From an uncultured Desulfobacterales bacterium (GTDB lineage: Bacteria > Desulfobacterota > Desulfobacteria > Desulfobacterales > UBA11574): 5,203 nt of DNA. The stretch spans positions 1-5,203 of the forward strand of contig CALANC010000276.1 of assembly GCA_937925895.1 (NCBI GenBank). The letters run 5' to 3'. Below, in pieces: positions 1 to 5,203 of the stretch (its first letter is position 1; every line of letters starts with the position of its first letter). A program made the translations under genes and the position numbers. A model generated the notes under the pieces. That model did no database searches, was not told the origin of the DNA, and was given only the letters and a program-made list of their open reading frames with translations.

Positions 1-39
1 TAAAACATTATAAAATCATGAATTTTACCCAAGTGGTAT

Positions 40-58
40 AGAATGATATTCTTTTTTT
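40..58 (+). terminator. Weak terminator-like hairpin with T-run
   Basis: AGAAT (40-44) and ATTCT (48-52) can pair around a 3-nt GAT loop, and a run of T extends to 58. The layout matches an intrinsic terminator for a gene ending to the left. However, the stem is only 5 bp and almost all A-T, so it would be unstable. It may be chance in AT-rich spacer DNA. Confidence 0.22.
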
Positions 59-148
59 CTCAACAATTTTCACCCAAAGGTCGAGCTTGCATATGAAAGT
101 CTCCGACTCGGGCAAAATTCAGCCATAAATAGCAAGATCAGAAATCGT

Positions 149-175
149 TTGACTTGTCTCTTACAATTTCATACT
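149..175 (+). promoter_or_regulatory. Weak sigma70-like promoter candidate for rng
   Basis: TTGACT (149-154) matches the -35 consensus at 5 of 6 positions. CATACT (170-175) matches the -10 consensus at 4 of 6. The 15-nt spacer is shorter than the ideal 17. If real, transcription would start near 182 and the leader would include the inverted repeat at 199-246. The call rests on consensus matching alone. Confidence 0.25.
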
Positions 176-198
176 GATGCAGCTGATAAACCATTTGT

Positions 199-246
199 AT
201 ATCATGGGTGAAACGAATATGGAGAGGAATGGGAATCACCCGATAT
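199..246 (+). promoter_or_regulatory. Bulged inverted repeat in the rng 5' leader
   Basis: ATATC (199-203) plus GGGTGA (206-211) are complementary to TCACCC (236-241) plus GATAT (242-246). This gives an 11-bp stem with a 2-nt AT bulge on the left arm. The 24-nt loop (212-235) is purine-rich and contains GGAGAGG. The stem ends 21 nt before the Shine-Dalgarno of the ribonuclease gene. It is not followed by a T-run, so it is not an intrinsic terminator. A 5' leader structure controlling RNase levels is known for E. coli rne; a similar role here is inference. Confidence 0.4.
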
Positions 247-278
247 GAGTGAATTCCCCGAAAATGTAGGAATTAATC

Positions 279-1742
279 ATGAGCGTCAAAATCCTTATCA
301 ATGCCATCGATCCTGAGGAGTGCAGGATTGCTAAAGTCAAAGATTTGAAGTTAGACGAATTTCATATCGAAAGTGCGGCAAGAGAAATCACCCATAGCAA
401 CATATATAAAGGAATTGTTGCACGTGTCGAGCCCAGCCTTCAGGCCGTATTTGTCGATTACGGAGCGGAACGGCACGGATTTCTTCAGAAGTATGAAATC
501 CATAGCGACTATTTTTTGGATAATCTTTCCGGTGATCGGTCCATAACTAAAATGGTAAAGCGAGGGCAAGAGCTTTTGGTACAGGTCACAAAAGATCCTA
601 TAATGAAAAAGGGGGCTATGCTGACAACATATATATCTTTGCCGGGACGATATCTGGTTCTTATGCCTGGGAGTGATAACAGAGGAATTTCGCGAAAAAT
701 AGAAGATGAAGATGAACGTACCCGCCTTAAAGACATTGCCGGCAAATTAAAGATCCCCGAAGGATATGGTATAATCATTCGAACTGCAGGCGTTAACAGT
801 AATAAAACCCGCCTTTTTAAAGATCTAAAATACCTCTTGCGCCTGTGGAAAAATATCAAAAAAAACGTAATGAAGGTTCAGGCCCCAGCACTTCTTTACA
901 AAGAAAGAAATCTTGCCGTAAGGTCTTTAAGAGATTATTTTACGCCGGAAGTCAACGAGATTCTCATCGACAATGCAGAGGTCTATCAGGAAGTTAGAGA
1001 TTTTTTTAAAATCATTTCCCCAAAACATACGAAAATAGTTAAACATTATAAGGAAGACAAGCCGATATTCACCAAATACCAGTTGGAAAATCAGATATCT
1101 TCAATATATGAAAGCCGTGTCAAACTAAAGTCCGGTGGCAATATTGTCTTGGCCCAAACCGAAGCTCTGGTGGCAATAGATGTCAATTCAGGTAAAGCAA
1201 CCCAAAAAAAGTCTGTTGAGGAAACAGCACTCATGACCAACATTGAAGCGGCCGAAGAGATAGCTCGCCAGCTGAGATTGAGGGATCTCGGCGGACTTAT
1301 CGTGATAGATTTTATTGATATGAGAAATCCGAAGCATAATTTGGAAGTTCAAAACGCAATTAGAAACAATGTAAAGCATGACAAAGCCAAAACAAAAATC
1401 GGCAAAATTTCAAAATTCGGTTTAATGGAAATGTCAAGACAAAGAATACGACCCTCGATTGAATTCGGCAGCTTTGAACCTTGCGGTAAATGTGAAGGAA
1501 AAGGGTTGGTTCCGTCAACCGAAATGCTTGTTCTTGATTTCCTTCGAAAACTCCGCCTGGAAACATTAAAAGATGACATATCCAGCATTAAAGGGATCGT
1601 CCCCCTTGAAGTTGCTGACTATCTTTTGAATAAAAAACGTAAAGAAATTCTTGACCTGGAAATAAGGCGCGGACTTTCTATAACCATTGAAGGGGATGGC
1701 GCTATTGCACCTGACATAAGTAGGTTCATCTGTGAAAAATAA
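279..1742 (+). CDS. rng: Ribonuclease G (RNase E/G family endoribonuclease)
   Basis: This is a single-strand-specific, 5'-end-sensing endoribonuclease for rRNA maturation and mRNA decay in the cytoplasm. The 487-residue length is close to E. coli RNase G (489), and there is no long C-terminal degradosome scaffold as in full RNase E. An S1 RNA-binding domain spans about 36-120 (NIYKGIVARV, VFVDYGAERHGF). The 5'-sensor region includes IIRTAG at 166-171. The DNase I-like catalytic core has AIDVNSGK (Asp301) and IVIDFIDM (Asp344), matching the two Mg-binding aspartates of the family. EMSRQRIRPS (384-393) is conserved, and CGKC (402-405) is the zinc-link Cys pair. The ATG is fixed by an in-frame TAG at 267-269 and by AGGA (268-271) 7 nt upstream. 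The 3' end overlaps the next gene by 11 nt, suggesting coupled translation. RNase G is preferred over minimal RNase E on length; the two cannot be fully separated by sequence alone. Confidence 0.95.
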   Translation: MSVKILINAIDPEECRIAKVKDLKLDEFHIESAAREITHSNIYKGIVARVEPSLQAVFVDYGAERHGFLQKYEIHSDYFLDNLSGDRSITKMVKRGQELLVQVTKDPIMKKGAMLTTYISLPGRYLVLMPGSDNRGISRKIEDEDERTRLKDIAGKLKIPEGYGIIIRTAGVNSNKTRLFKDLKYLLRLWKNIKKNVMKVQAPALLYKERNLAVRSLRDYFTPEVNEILIDNAEVYQEVRDFFKIISPKHTKIVKHYKEDKPIFTKYQLENQISSIYESRVKLKSGGNIVLAQTEALVAIDVNSGKATQKKSVEETALMTNIEAAEEIARQLRLRDLGGLIVIDFIDMRNPKHNLEVQNAIRNNVKHDKAKTKIGKISKFGLMEMSRQRIRPSIEFGSFEPCGKCEGKGLVPSTEMLVLDFLRKLRLETLKDDISSIKGIVPLEVADYLLNKKRKEILDLEIRRGLSITIEGDGAIAPDISRFICEK

Positions 1743-2472
1743 ATTACTCATTTCTTTTTTGGTTTGTATTATAGCGGTAACGGTTGTTTTAGGCCTTAAA
1801 TTCAAACAGAAGCTTGTTGGCGTACAAGAGACTCAACGTGAGCCTGATAAAGTCAGCTTACCTTTAAAGAACAAACCGATAATAGATTACAACAACATTG
1901 AGAAAAACAAAGATCTCAAGGCACTTATGCAGGATCGAAAGGCAAAATACGGCATCGAAAAAGGGGTTGATATGATAACAAAAGCGGATGAATCCTTTAA
2001 AATTGGCGATGCCACCGTTTCAATGCAAGAAATTTTAGATAAAATCGATCTAAAGCGCGGAAACATCATTGAAAAAGACCTGCAAACAAATGATGCAAAT
2101 TCCTATGAAAAAACAGAATTGTTTGGGATATATGTGGTTCAGTCGGAAGACAACATCTGGAATATACACTTTAAACTACTGAAAGATTACTTCGATCACA
2201 AAGGCGTGACTTTAGCACCACTCTCCGATGAACCACTTGATGGTGGAATCAGCTCCGGCATAGGTAAACTGCTTAAATTTTCCGAAAACACGGTGAATAT
2301 CTATAACCTGAAAGAACGCAAACTGGATGTGGACCTTAACCTCATCTTACCTTTGAGTAAAATAGTGGTATATAATATGAATCAGGTCTTTTCCCTTTTG
2401 GATTTAATCGATTATAAAAATGTAAACAGTATCCACTTTGATGGTGAAACGCTCTGGATACCGGCAAATTAA
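1732..2472 (+). CDS. Membrane-anchored protein of unknown function
   Basis: I do not recognise this 246-residue protein as a named family. It starts at GTG inside the end of the ribonuclease gene, 11 nt of overlap, with AAGTAGG (1718-1724) as a weak ribosome binding site 7 nt upstream. Lys-rich MKNK followed by a hydrophobic segment at about 5-21 looks like an uncleaved signal anchor, leaving the rest in the periplasm. Residues about 30-125 are charged and probably helical, without an obvious domain. YVVQSEDNIWNIHFKLL (134-150) resembles the opening of a LysM module (Y-V-x-x-G-D-x-L-W-x-I). VNSIHFDGETLWIPA (231-245) resembles the LysM ending (I-x-x-G-x-x-L-x-I-P). They lie about 80 residues apart, whereas a LysM module is only about 45-50 residues in total, so this may be an expanded or degenerate LysM, or chance. 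There is no catalytic signature. The gene reads as intact, and its overlap with rng indicates co-expression. Confidence 0.85.
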   Translation: MKNKLLISFLVCIIAVTVVLGLKFKQKLVGVQETQREPDKVSLPLKNKPIIDYNNIEKNKDLKALMQDRKAKYGIEKGVDMITKADESFKIGDATVSMQEILDKIDLKRGNIIEKDLQTNDANSYEKTELFGIYVVQSEDNIWNIHFKLLKDYFDHKGVTLAPLSDEPLDGGISSGIGKLLKFSENTVNIYNLKERKLDVDLNLILPLSKIVVYNMNQVFSLLDLIDYKNVNSIHFDGETLWIPAN

Positions 2473-2485
2473 TAAAAAGAAACAA

Positions 2486-2514
2486 TTGACGTAAGAGATC
2501 ATTTACAGTATATC
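2486..2514 (+). promoter_or_regulatory. Sigma70-like promoter candidate for yajC-secD-secF
   Basis: TTGACG (2486-2491, 5 of 6 matches to the -35 consensus) and TATATC (2509-2514, 4 of 6 to the -10) are separated by exactly 17 nt. The element begins 14 nt after the stop of the preceding gene. No clear terminator lies in this gap, so read-through from the rng operon is also possible. A start near 2521 would give a leader of about 136 nt before yajC. Confidence 0.45.
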
Positions 2515-2577
2515 AGCGCCATTTTTTAGCGGAAAGTATACTCAGGAAAGTCATTAACGATCCGGTTTTGAATAAAT

Positions 2578-2618
2578 TCCACTCATTCCGGCTGGGTTTT
2601 ATTTTTCTTAGGAGTGGA
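2578..2618 (+). promoter_or_regulatory. Inverted repeat in the yajC leader
   Basis: TCCACTC (2578-2584) is perfectly complementary to GAGTGGA (2612-2618). This gives a 7-bp stem, extendable by two T-G wobbles, around a T-rich 27-nt loop. The right arm is itself Shine-Dalgarno-like (AGGAGTGGAGG), but no long ORF starts just after it. The stem ends about 20 nt before the true yajC ribosome binding site and does not cover it. With no T-run after the right arm it is not a standard terminator. A regulatory role is speculation. Confidence 0.3.
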
Positions 2619-2640
2619 GGCAACACGGAAAGACCTGTGA

Positions 2641-2649
2641 AAAAGGAGG
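2641..2649 (+). promoter_or_regulatory. Strong Shine-Dalgarno fixing the yajC TTG start
   Basis: AAAAGGAGG, followed by T at 2650, is a near-perfect match to the 16S anti-Shine-Dalgarno. It ends 7 nt before TTG at 2657. It is the strongest ribosome binding site in the window and decides the non-ATG start of yajC. The first in-frame ATG downstream is at codon 31, inside the membrane helix, and could not be the start. Confidence 0.85.
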
Positions 2650-2656
2650 TACGATT

Positions 2657-3034
2657 TTGATAGACATAGCTTATGCATTGGGTCAAGGCGGAGCGGCATC
2701 AGGACAGGGAGCGGGTGGATTTTCATCACTCATCCCTCTTATCCTGATGTTTGTTATATTTTACTTTCTTCTTATCCGACCCCAGCAAAAAAAATCCAAA
2801 GATCACCGCGAGATGCTCAGTCGCCTTAAAAAAGGAGACCGTATCATAACAAGTGGCGGTCTCCACGGACGTATTACAGCTGTAAGTGAAGCGACACTGA
2901 CAGTGGAAATAGCAGACAAAGTTCGGGTGAAAATTGCTCGTGGTAATGTTTCCCAGATACATCAATCCTCATCGCAGTCCCAGGAAACTGGGAATAGTAA
3001 GTCTGATTCAAAAAAAGTAAAATTAAAAAAATAA
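2657..3034 (+). CDS. yajC: Sec translocase accessory subunit YajC
   Basis: YajC is the small inner-membrane partner of SecD and SecF in the SecDF-YajC complex that associates with SecYEG; its own biochemical role is not well defined. The 125-residue protein has a Gly-rich N-terminal stretch (9-21), one membrane helix at about 22-40 ending in the hallmark RPQQKK (41-46), then a compact cytoplasmic domain. That domain has the family signature LKKGDRIITSGGLHGRI (57-73) and a following beta-rich part (TLTVEIADKVRVKIARG). The tail from about 102 is Ser/Gln/Lys-rich and probably disordered. Length and architecture are normal for the family (E. coli 110 residues). Translation starts at TTG, supported by a strong ribosome binding site. 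It lies 80 nt upstream of secD in the usual gene order. The often-seen upstream neighbour tgt is absent; the unknown membrane protein lies there instead. Confidence 0.95.
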   Translation: MIDIAYALGQGGAASGQGAGGFSSLIPLILMFVIFYFLLIRPQQKKSKDHREMLSRLKKGDRIITSGGLHGRITAVSEATLTVEIADKVRVKIARGNVSQIHQSSSQSQETGNSKSDSKKVKLKK

Positions 3035-3039
3035 GGTCG

Positions 3040-3058
3040 TCTCCAATAGAGATGGAGA
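3040..3058 (+). repeat. Short inverted repeat between yajC and secD
   Basis: TCTCCA (3040-3045) and TGGAGA (3053-3058) form a perfect 6-bp stem with a 7-nt loop, starting 6 nt after the yajC stop. There is no T-run after it, so it is unlikely to terminate transcription. It could be an mRNA-stabilising or processing hairpin that tunes the yajC to secD ratio, or it may be chance. Confidence 0.35.
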
Positions 3059-3114
3059 GATCCCAAAGGATTTTAGGGTACAATTGAACAAACTTGGAAT
3101 AAAGGAAAATACCA

Positions 3115-4692
3115 TTGAAAAACCTTTCATGGCGTGTGGTTGCGGTTTTTGCAGTTATCATAACTGCAATCGTTTATGTTCTTCCCACAATAGAACCGTC
3201 TTTATGGCCGCATAAAAAGATAAACCTGGGGCTTGACCTTCAAGGAGGCATGCATCTTGTTTTGGAAGTTGATACGGAGAAAGCGGTTGAAAGCACCATA
3301 GAACGCATTAGCCAAGAGATTCGAAGTTCATCAAAAAAAGAACATATTCGCCATATGGGAATCAACAGGATCGAAGACAACCGTATCTCCGTCCAAATAA
3401 GGGACCAAGGTAACATTGAAAAATTTGAGAAACTTCTTGATCAAGAGTTCAGGGATTTACGCATTCTCTCCAGATCTAACACGGATGGGATTCTTACAAT
3501 GGTGATTGACCTTCCTGACAAGGAATCCGATAACATCAAGAAAATGGCCACCGAACAGGCCCTTGAAACCATCAGAAATAGAATCGATCAATTCGGTGTC
3601 AGCGAGCCTGATATTCGCCTCCAGGGTGACAATCGCATACTTATACAACTTCCCGGAATCAAAGATACCAAAAGGGCAAAGGATCTGATCGGAAAAACGG
3701 CCCTGTTAGAATTTAAGCTGCTGGATGAAACCCATGATCTGAATGCCGCGCTCGGAGGAAAAATCCCTCCCGGTAGCGAGGTGCTCTATGAAGTTAAAGA
3801 AGATTTGGAAACTCAACGAACGATAAAAACACCCTATCTAGTAAAAAAAAGGACGCTATTGACCGGTGCCCATTTGACTGATGCAAGGGTTCAAATAGAT
3901 TCTCAATACAACGAGCCGTATGTCTCCATCGATTTTGATAAAAAAGGGGGAAGAGATTTTGCAAGGATAACGGAAGCCAACGTAAAAAAACGCCTTGCAA
4001 TCGTATTGGACAAAAAGGTTTATTCCGCACCGGTCATCCAGGAAAAGATCACCGGTGGTCAAGCCCGCATCACCGGAAGTTTCACAACAGAAGAAGCACA
4101 CGATCTAGCCATTGTACTTCGGGCCGGAGCACTACCGGCACCTGTCAATATACTGGAGGAAAGAACAGTCGGTCCTTCCCTTGGAACGGATTCAATTCGT
4201 AAAGGGCTTGTATCCATGTGTATCGGCGGCATCCTGGTTGTTTTGTTTATGATTGTCTACTATAAGGGTGCCGGACTTGTGGCAGACTTCGCCTTAATCC
4301 TGAACATTATATTCATTGCAGGCGGGCTGGCCGGCTTTCAGGCAACTTTAACCCTGCCGGGTATCGCAGGAATCATACTTACCATCGGCATGGCCGTAGA
4401 CGCCAATGTTCTTATATTTGAACGAATCCGAGAAGAGATGAGCATCGGTAAAACACCGAGGTCAGCCGTGGAGGCAGGCTATGACAAGGCATCTCTAACG
4501 ATTTTGGATGCCAACGTCACAACACTTATTGCAGCTCTTGTGCTTTTTCAGTTTGGCACCGGTCCTGTCAAAGGATTTGCCGTAACGCTCAGTTTAGGTG
4601 TTATCTCCAGCCTTTTTACCGCGCTTATTCTGACGCGGTTAATATTCGATTATTACTTAACCAAACGGAAGGTGAAAACACTGAGTATATAA
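3115..4692 (+). CDS. secD: Protein translocase subunit SecD
   Basis: SecD is an RND-superfamily inner-membrane protein that works with SecF and SecYEG, using the proton gradient to drive late steps of protein export on the periplasmic side. Helix TM1 is at about 7-24, followed by the LGLDLQGG motif (38-45). A large periplasmic domain reaches to about 360, including ALETIRNRIDQFGVSEPDI (149-167). Five further helices lie at about 363-383, 388-405, 414-432, 463-482 and 485-508. GMAVDANVLIFERIREE (425-441) is the conserved TM4 motif; Asp429 corresponds to the proton-relay aspartate of the family. The 525 residues are shorter than E. coli SecD (615) but ordinary for many other bacteria. TTG is the start: an in-frame TAA lies at 3100-3102, AAAGGAA (3101-3107) is well spaced, and the next ATG (codon 46) would delete TM1. 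The reading frame is intact, and secF follows after 38 nt. Confidence 0.97.
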   Translation: MKNLSWRVVAVFAVIITAIVYVLPTIEPSLWPHKKINLGLDLQGGMHLVLEVDTEKAVESTIERISQEIRSSSKKEHIRHMGINRIEDNRISVQIRDQGNIEKFEKLLDQEFRDLRILSRSNTDGILTMVIDLPDKESDNIKKMATEQALETIRNRIDQFGVSEPDIRLQGDNRILIQLPGIKDTKRAKDLIGKTALLEFKLLDETHDLNAALGGKIPPGSEVLYEVKEDLETQRTIKTPYLVKKRTLLTGAHLTDARVQIDSQYNEPYVSIDFDKKGGRDFARITEANVKKRLAIVLDKKVYSAPVIQEKITGGQARITGSFTTEEAHDLAIVLRAGALPAPVNILEERTVGPSLGTDSIRKGLVSMCIGGILVVLFMIVYYKGAGLVADFALILNIIFIAGGLAGFQATLTLPGIAGIILTIGMAVDANVLIFERIREEMSIGKTPRSAVEAGYDKASLTILDANVTTLIAALVLFQFGTGPVKGFAVTLSLGVISSLFTALILTRLIFDYYLTKRKVKTLSI

Positions 4693-4730
4693 AAAAGAAT
4701 CATCAACATTTAATCACGAAAGCTCAATAT

Positions 4731-5203
4731 ATGCGGTTTATTAAATCTGATATAAACATTAATTTCATCGGCAAAAGTAAAATAACGTTTTATATATCCT
4801 TAACCATGATCCTGGTCAGTATTGCCTCCCTCGTGATTCACAAGGGACCAAAATACGGCATCGATTTTGCCGGGGGAACATTGATTCAAGTAAAGTTTGC
4901 GGCTCCGGCAGTCATGAATGATGTTAAATCAGGGCTGCGCACCATAAATCTGGAAAATTCTTCGGTTCAACAGTTCGGTGACAAACAGGATCATGAATAC
5001 CTTATTCGCACCGACAAATCTGATGTCACAACCCAGGGATTTTCCACCAAGGTAGAACAGGCCCTGGAATCTTCCACCGGGAATGAGGTCGAAATTCGTC
5101 GTGTTGAAATGGTCGGACCCCAGGTAGGAGAGGACTTACGAGAAAAGGCTCTCTTCGCCATGTTCTATGCCTTGCTTTTTATCACCATATATATTTCCGG
5201 CCG
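4731..5203 (+). CDS. secF: Protein translocase subunit SecF (partial, 3' end cut)
   Basis: SecF pairs with SecD to form the proton-driven export motor in the inner membrane. The window holds 157 codons plus two bases of what is usually a protein of about 300 residues; the remaining membrane helices lie beyond the right edge. TM1 is at about 17-36, followed by the SecF signature GIDFAGGT (43-50). A small periplasmic domain follows, then VGPQVGEDLREKAL (128-141), which leads into the second helix (about 141-157, cut). The ATG is the first start codon after the end of secD. There is no good Shine-Dalgarno (only GAAAG, 4718-4722), so translation may depend on coupling to secD or on weak initiation. 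The 38-nt gap and shared strand place it in the same transcript as yajC and secD. Confidence 0.96.
   Translation, partial: MRFIKSDININFIGKSKITFYISLTMILVSIASLVIHKGPKYGIDFAGGTLIQVKFAAPAVMNDVKSGLRTINLENSSVQQFGDKQDHEYLIRTDKSDVTTQGFSTKVEQALESSTGNEVEIRRVEMVGPQVGEDLREKALFAMFYALLFITIYISG

Larger units (their letters stand above)
1..278. other. Non-coding leader upstream of RNase G gene
   Basis: No convincing coding region is seen here on either strand. The forward frames are broken by frequent stops, and only tiny ATG ORFs without ribosome binding sites occur. The stretch holds a weak terminator-like element near the left edge (40-58), a weak promoter candidate (149-175), a bulged inverted repeat (199-246) and the ribosome binding site of the ribonuclease gene (268-271). 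The gene to the left lies outside the window, so whether the ribonuclease has its own promoter or is read from upstream cannot be settled from this sequence. Confidence 0.6.

Noticed and set aside
204..316. Two tiny overlapping ORFs in the rng leader: 204-248 (14 codons) and 245-316 (23 codons), joined by ATGA, the second running out of frame over the rng start.
   Set aside because: Neither has a ribosome binding site at a useful distance, and their residues show no sign of a leader peptide. Short ORFs like this are expected by chance.
351..859. Antisense ORFs of 72 and 116 codons opposite the first part of rng.
   Set aside because: They mirror the coding frame of a conserved gene. Their translations are rich in Arg and Ser, with no domain or initiation signal.
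2535..2542. AGTATACT palindrome upstream of yajC.
   Set aside because: An 8-bp AT-rich palindrome is expected by chance in this composition and has no second copy nearby.
2562..2607. Possible terminator: CCGG (2562-2565) and CCGG (2587-2590) followed by a T-rich stretch.
   Set aside because: The stem is only 4 bp with a 21-nt loop, and several bases separate it from the T-rich run, so it would not be a stable terminator.
2874..3161. A 95-codon antisense ORF across the yajC end and secD start.
   Set aside because: It crosses two conserved genes and their spacer, has no ribosome binding site, and its translation looks like a shadow.
3506..3688. A 60-codon + strand ORF in another frame inside secD.
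   Set aside because: It lies wholly within a clearly conserved secD frame, has no sensible ribosome binding site and no recognisable protein features.

Overview
The window is a conserved housekeeping stretch with every gene on the + strand. It runs from an RNase E/G-type ribonuclease gene through an unrecognised small membrane-anchored protein to the Sec translocase accessory genes yajC, secD and secF; secF is cut by the right edge. The proteins look like those of a Desulfobacterota (former deltaproteobacterial) sulfate-reducer type, probably Desulfobacterales. This rests on the YajC N-terminus (a short Gly-rich lead before a single membrane helix and RPQQKK), a short SecD of about 525 residues, and the N-terminal style of the ribonuclease (KILINAIDPEECRIA). 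The DNA is moderately AT-rich. The lineage call comes from remembered family patterns, not from a search.

Layout. Positions 1-278 are a non-coding leader with a weak promoter candidate, a possible upstream terminator and an 11-bp bulged inverted repeat (199-246) just before the ribonuclease start. RNase G (rng, 279-1742) overlaps by 11 nt with a 246-residue protein of unknown function (1732-2472), so these two are probably one transcriptional and translational unit. A 184-nt gap (2473-2656) follows, with a good sigma70-like promoter candidate, a 7-bp inverted repeat and a near-perfect Shine-Dalgarno. Next come yajC (2657-3034), secD (3115-4692) and the 5' part of secF (4731 to the window end), the standard yajC-secD-secF order.

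How the genes work together. YajC, SecD and SecF form the accessory complex that joins SecYEG and uses the proton gradient to help pull exported proteins across the inner membrane. RNase G processes rRNA and decays mRNA in the cytoplasm. The protein between them has an N-terminal signal anchor, so it probably faces the periplasm. Its C-terminal half carries two short segments resembling the start and end of a LysM module separated by about 75 residues, but its job is unknown.

The three internal genes use non-ATG starts (GTG, TTG, TTG). In-frame upstream stops or clear ribosome binding sites support the rng, yajC and secD starts. I see no mobile element, CRISPR array, tRNA or rRNA and no convincing new system. 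The points worth a second look are the unknown protein and the possible RNA structures in the rng and yajC leaders.
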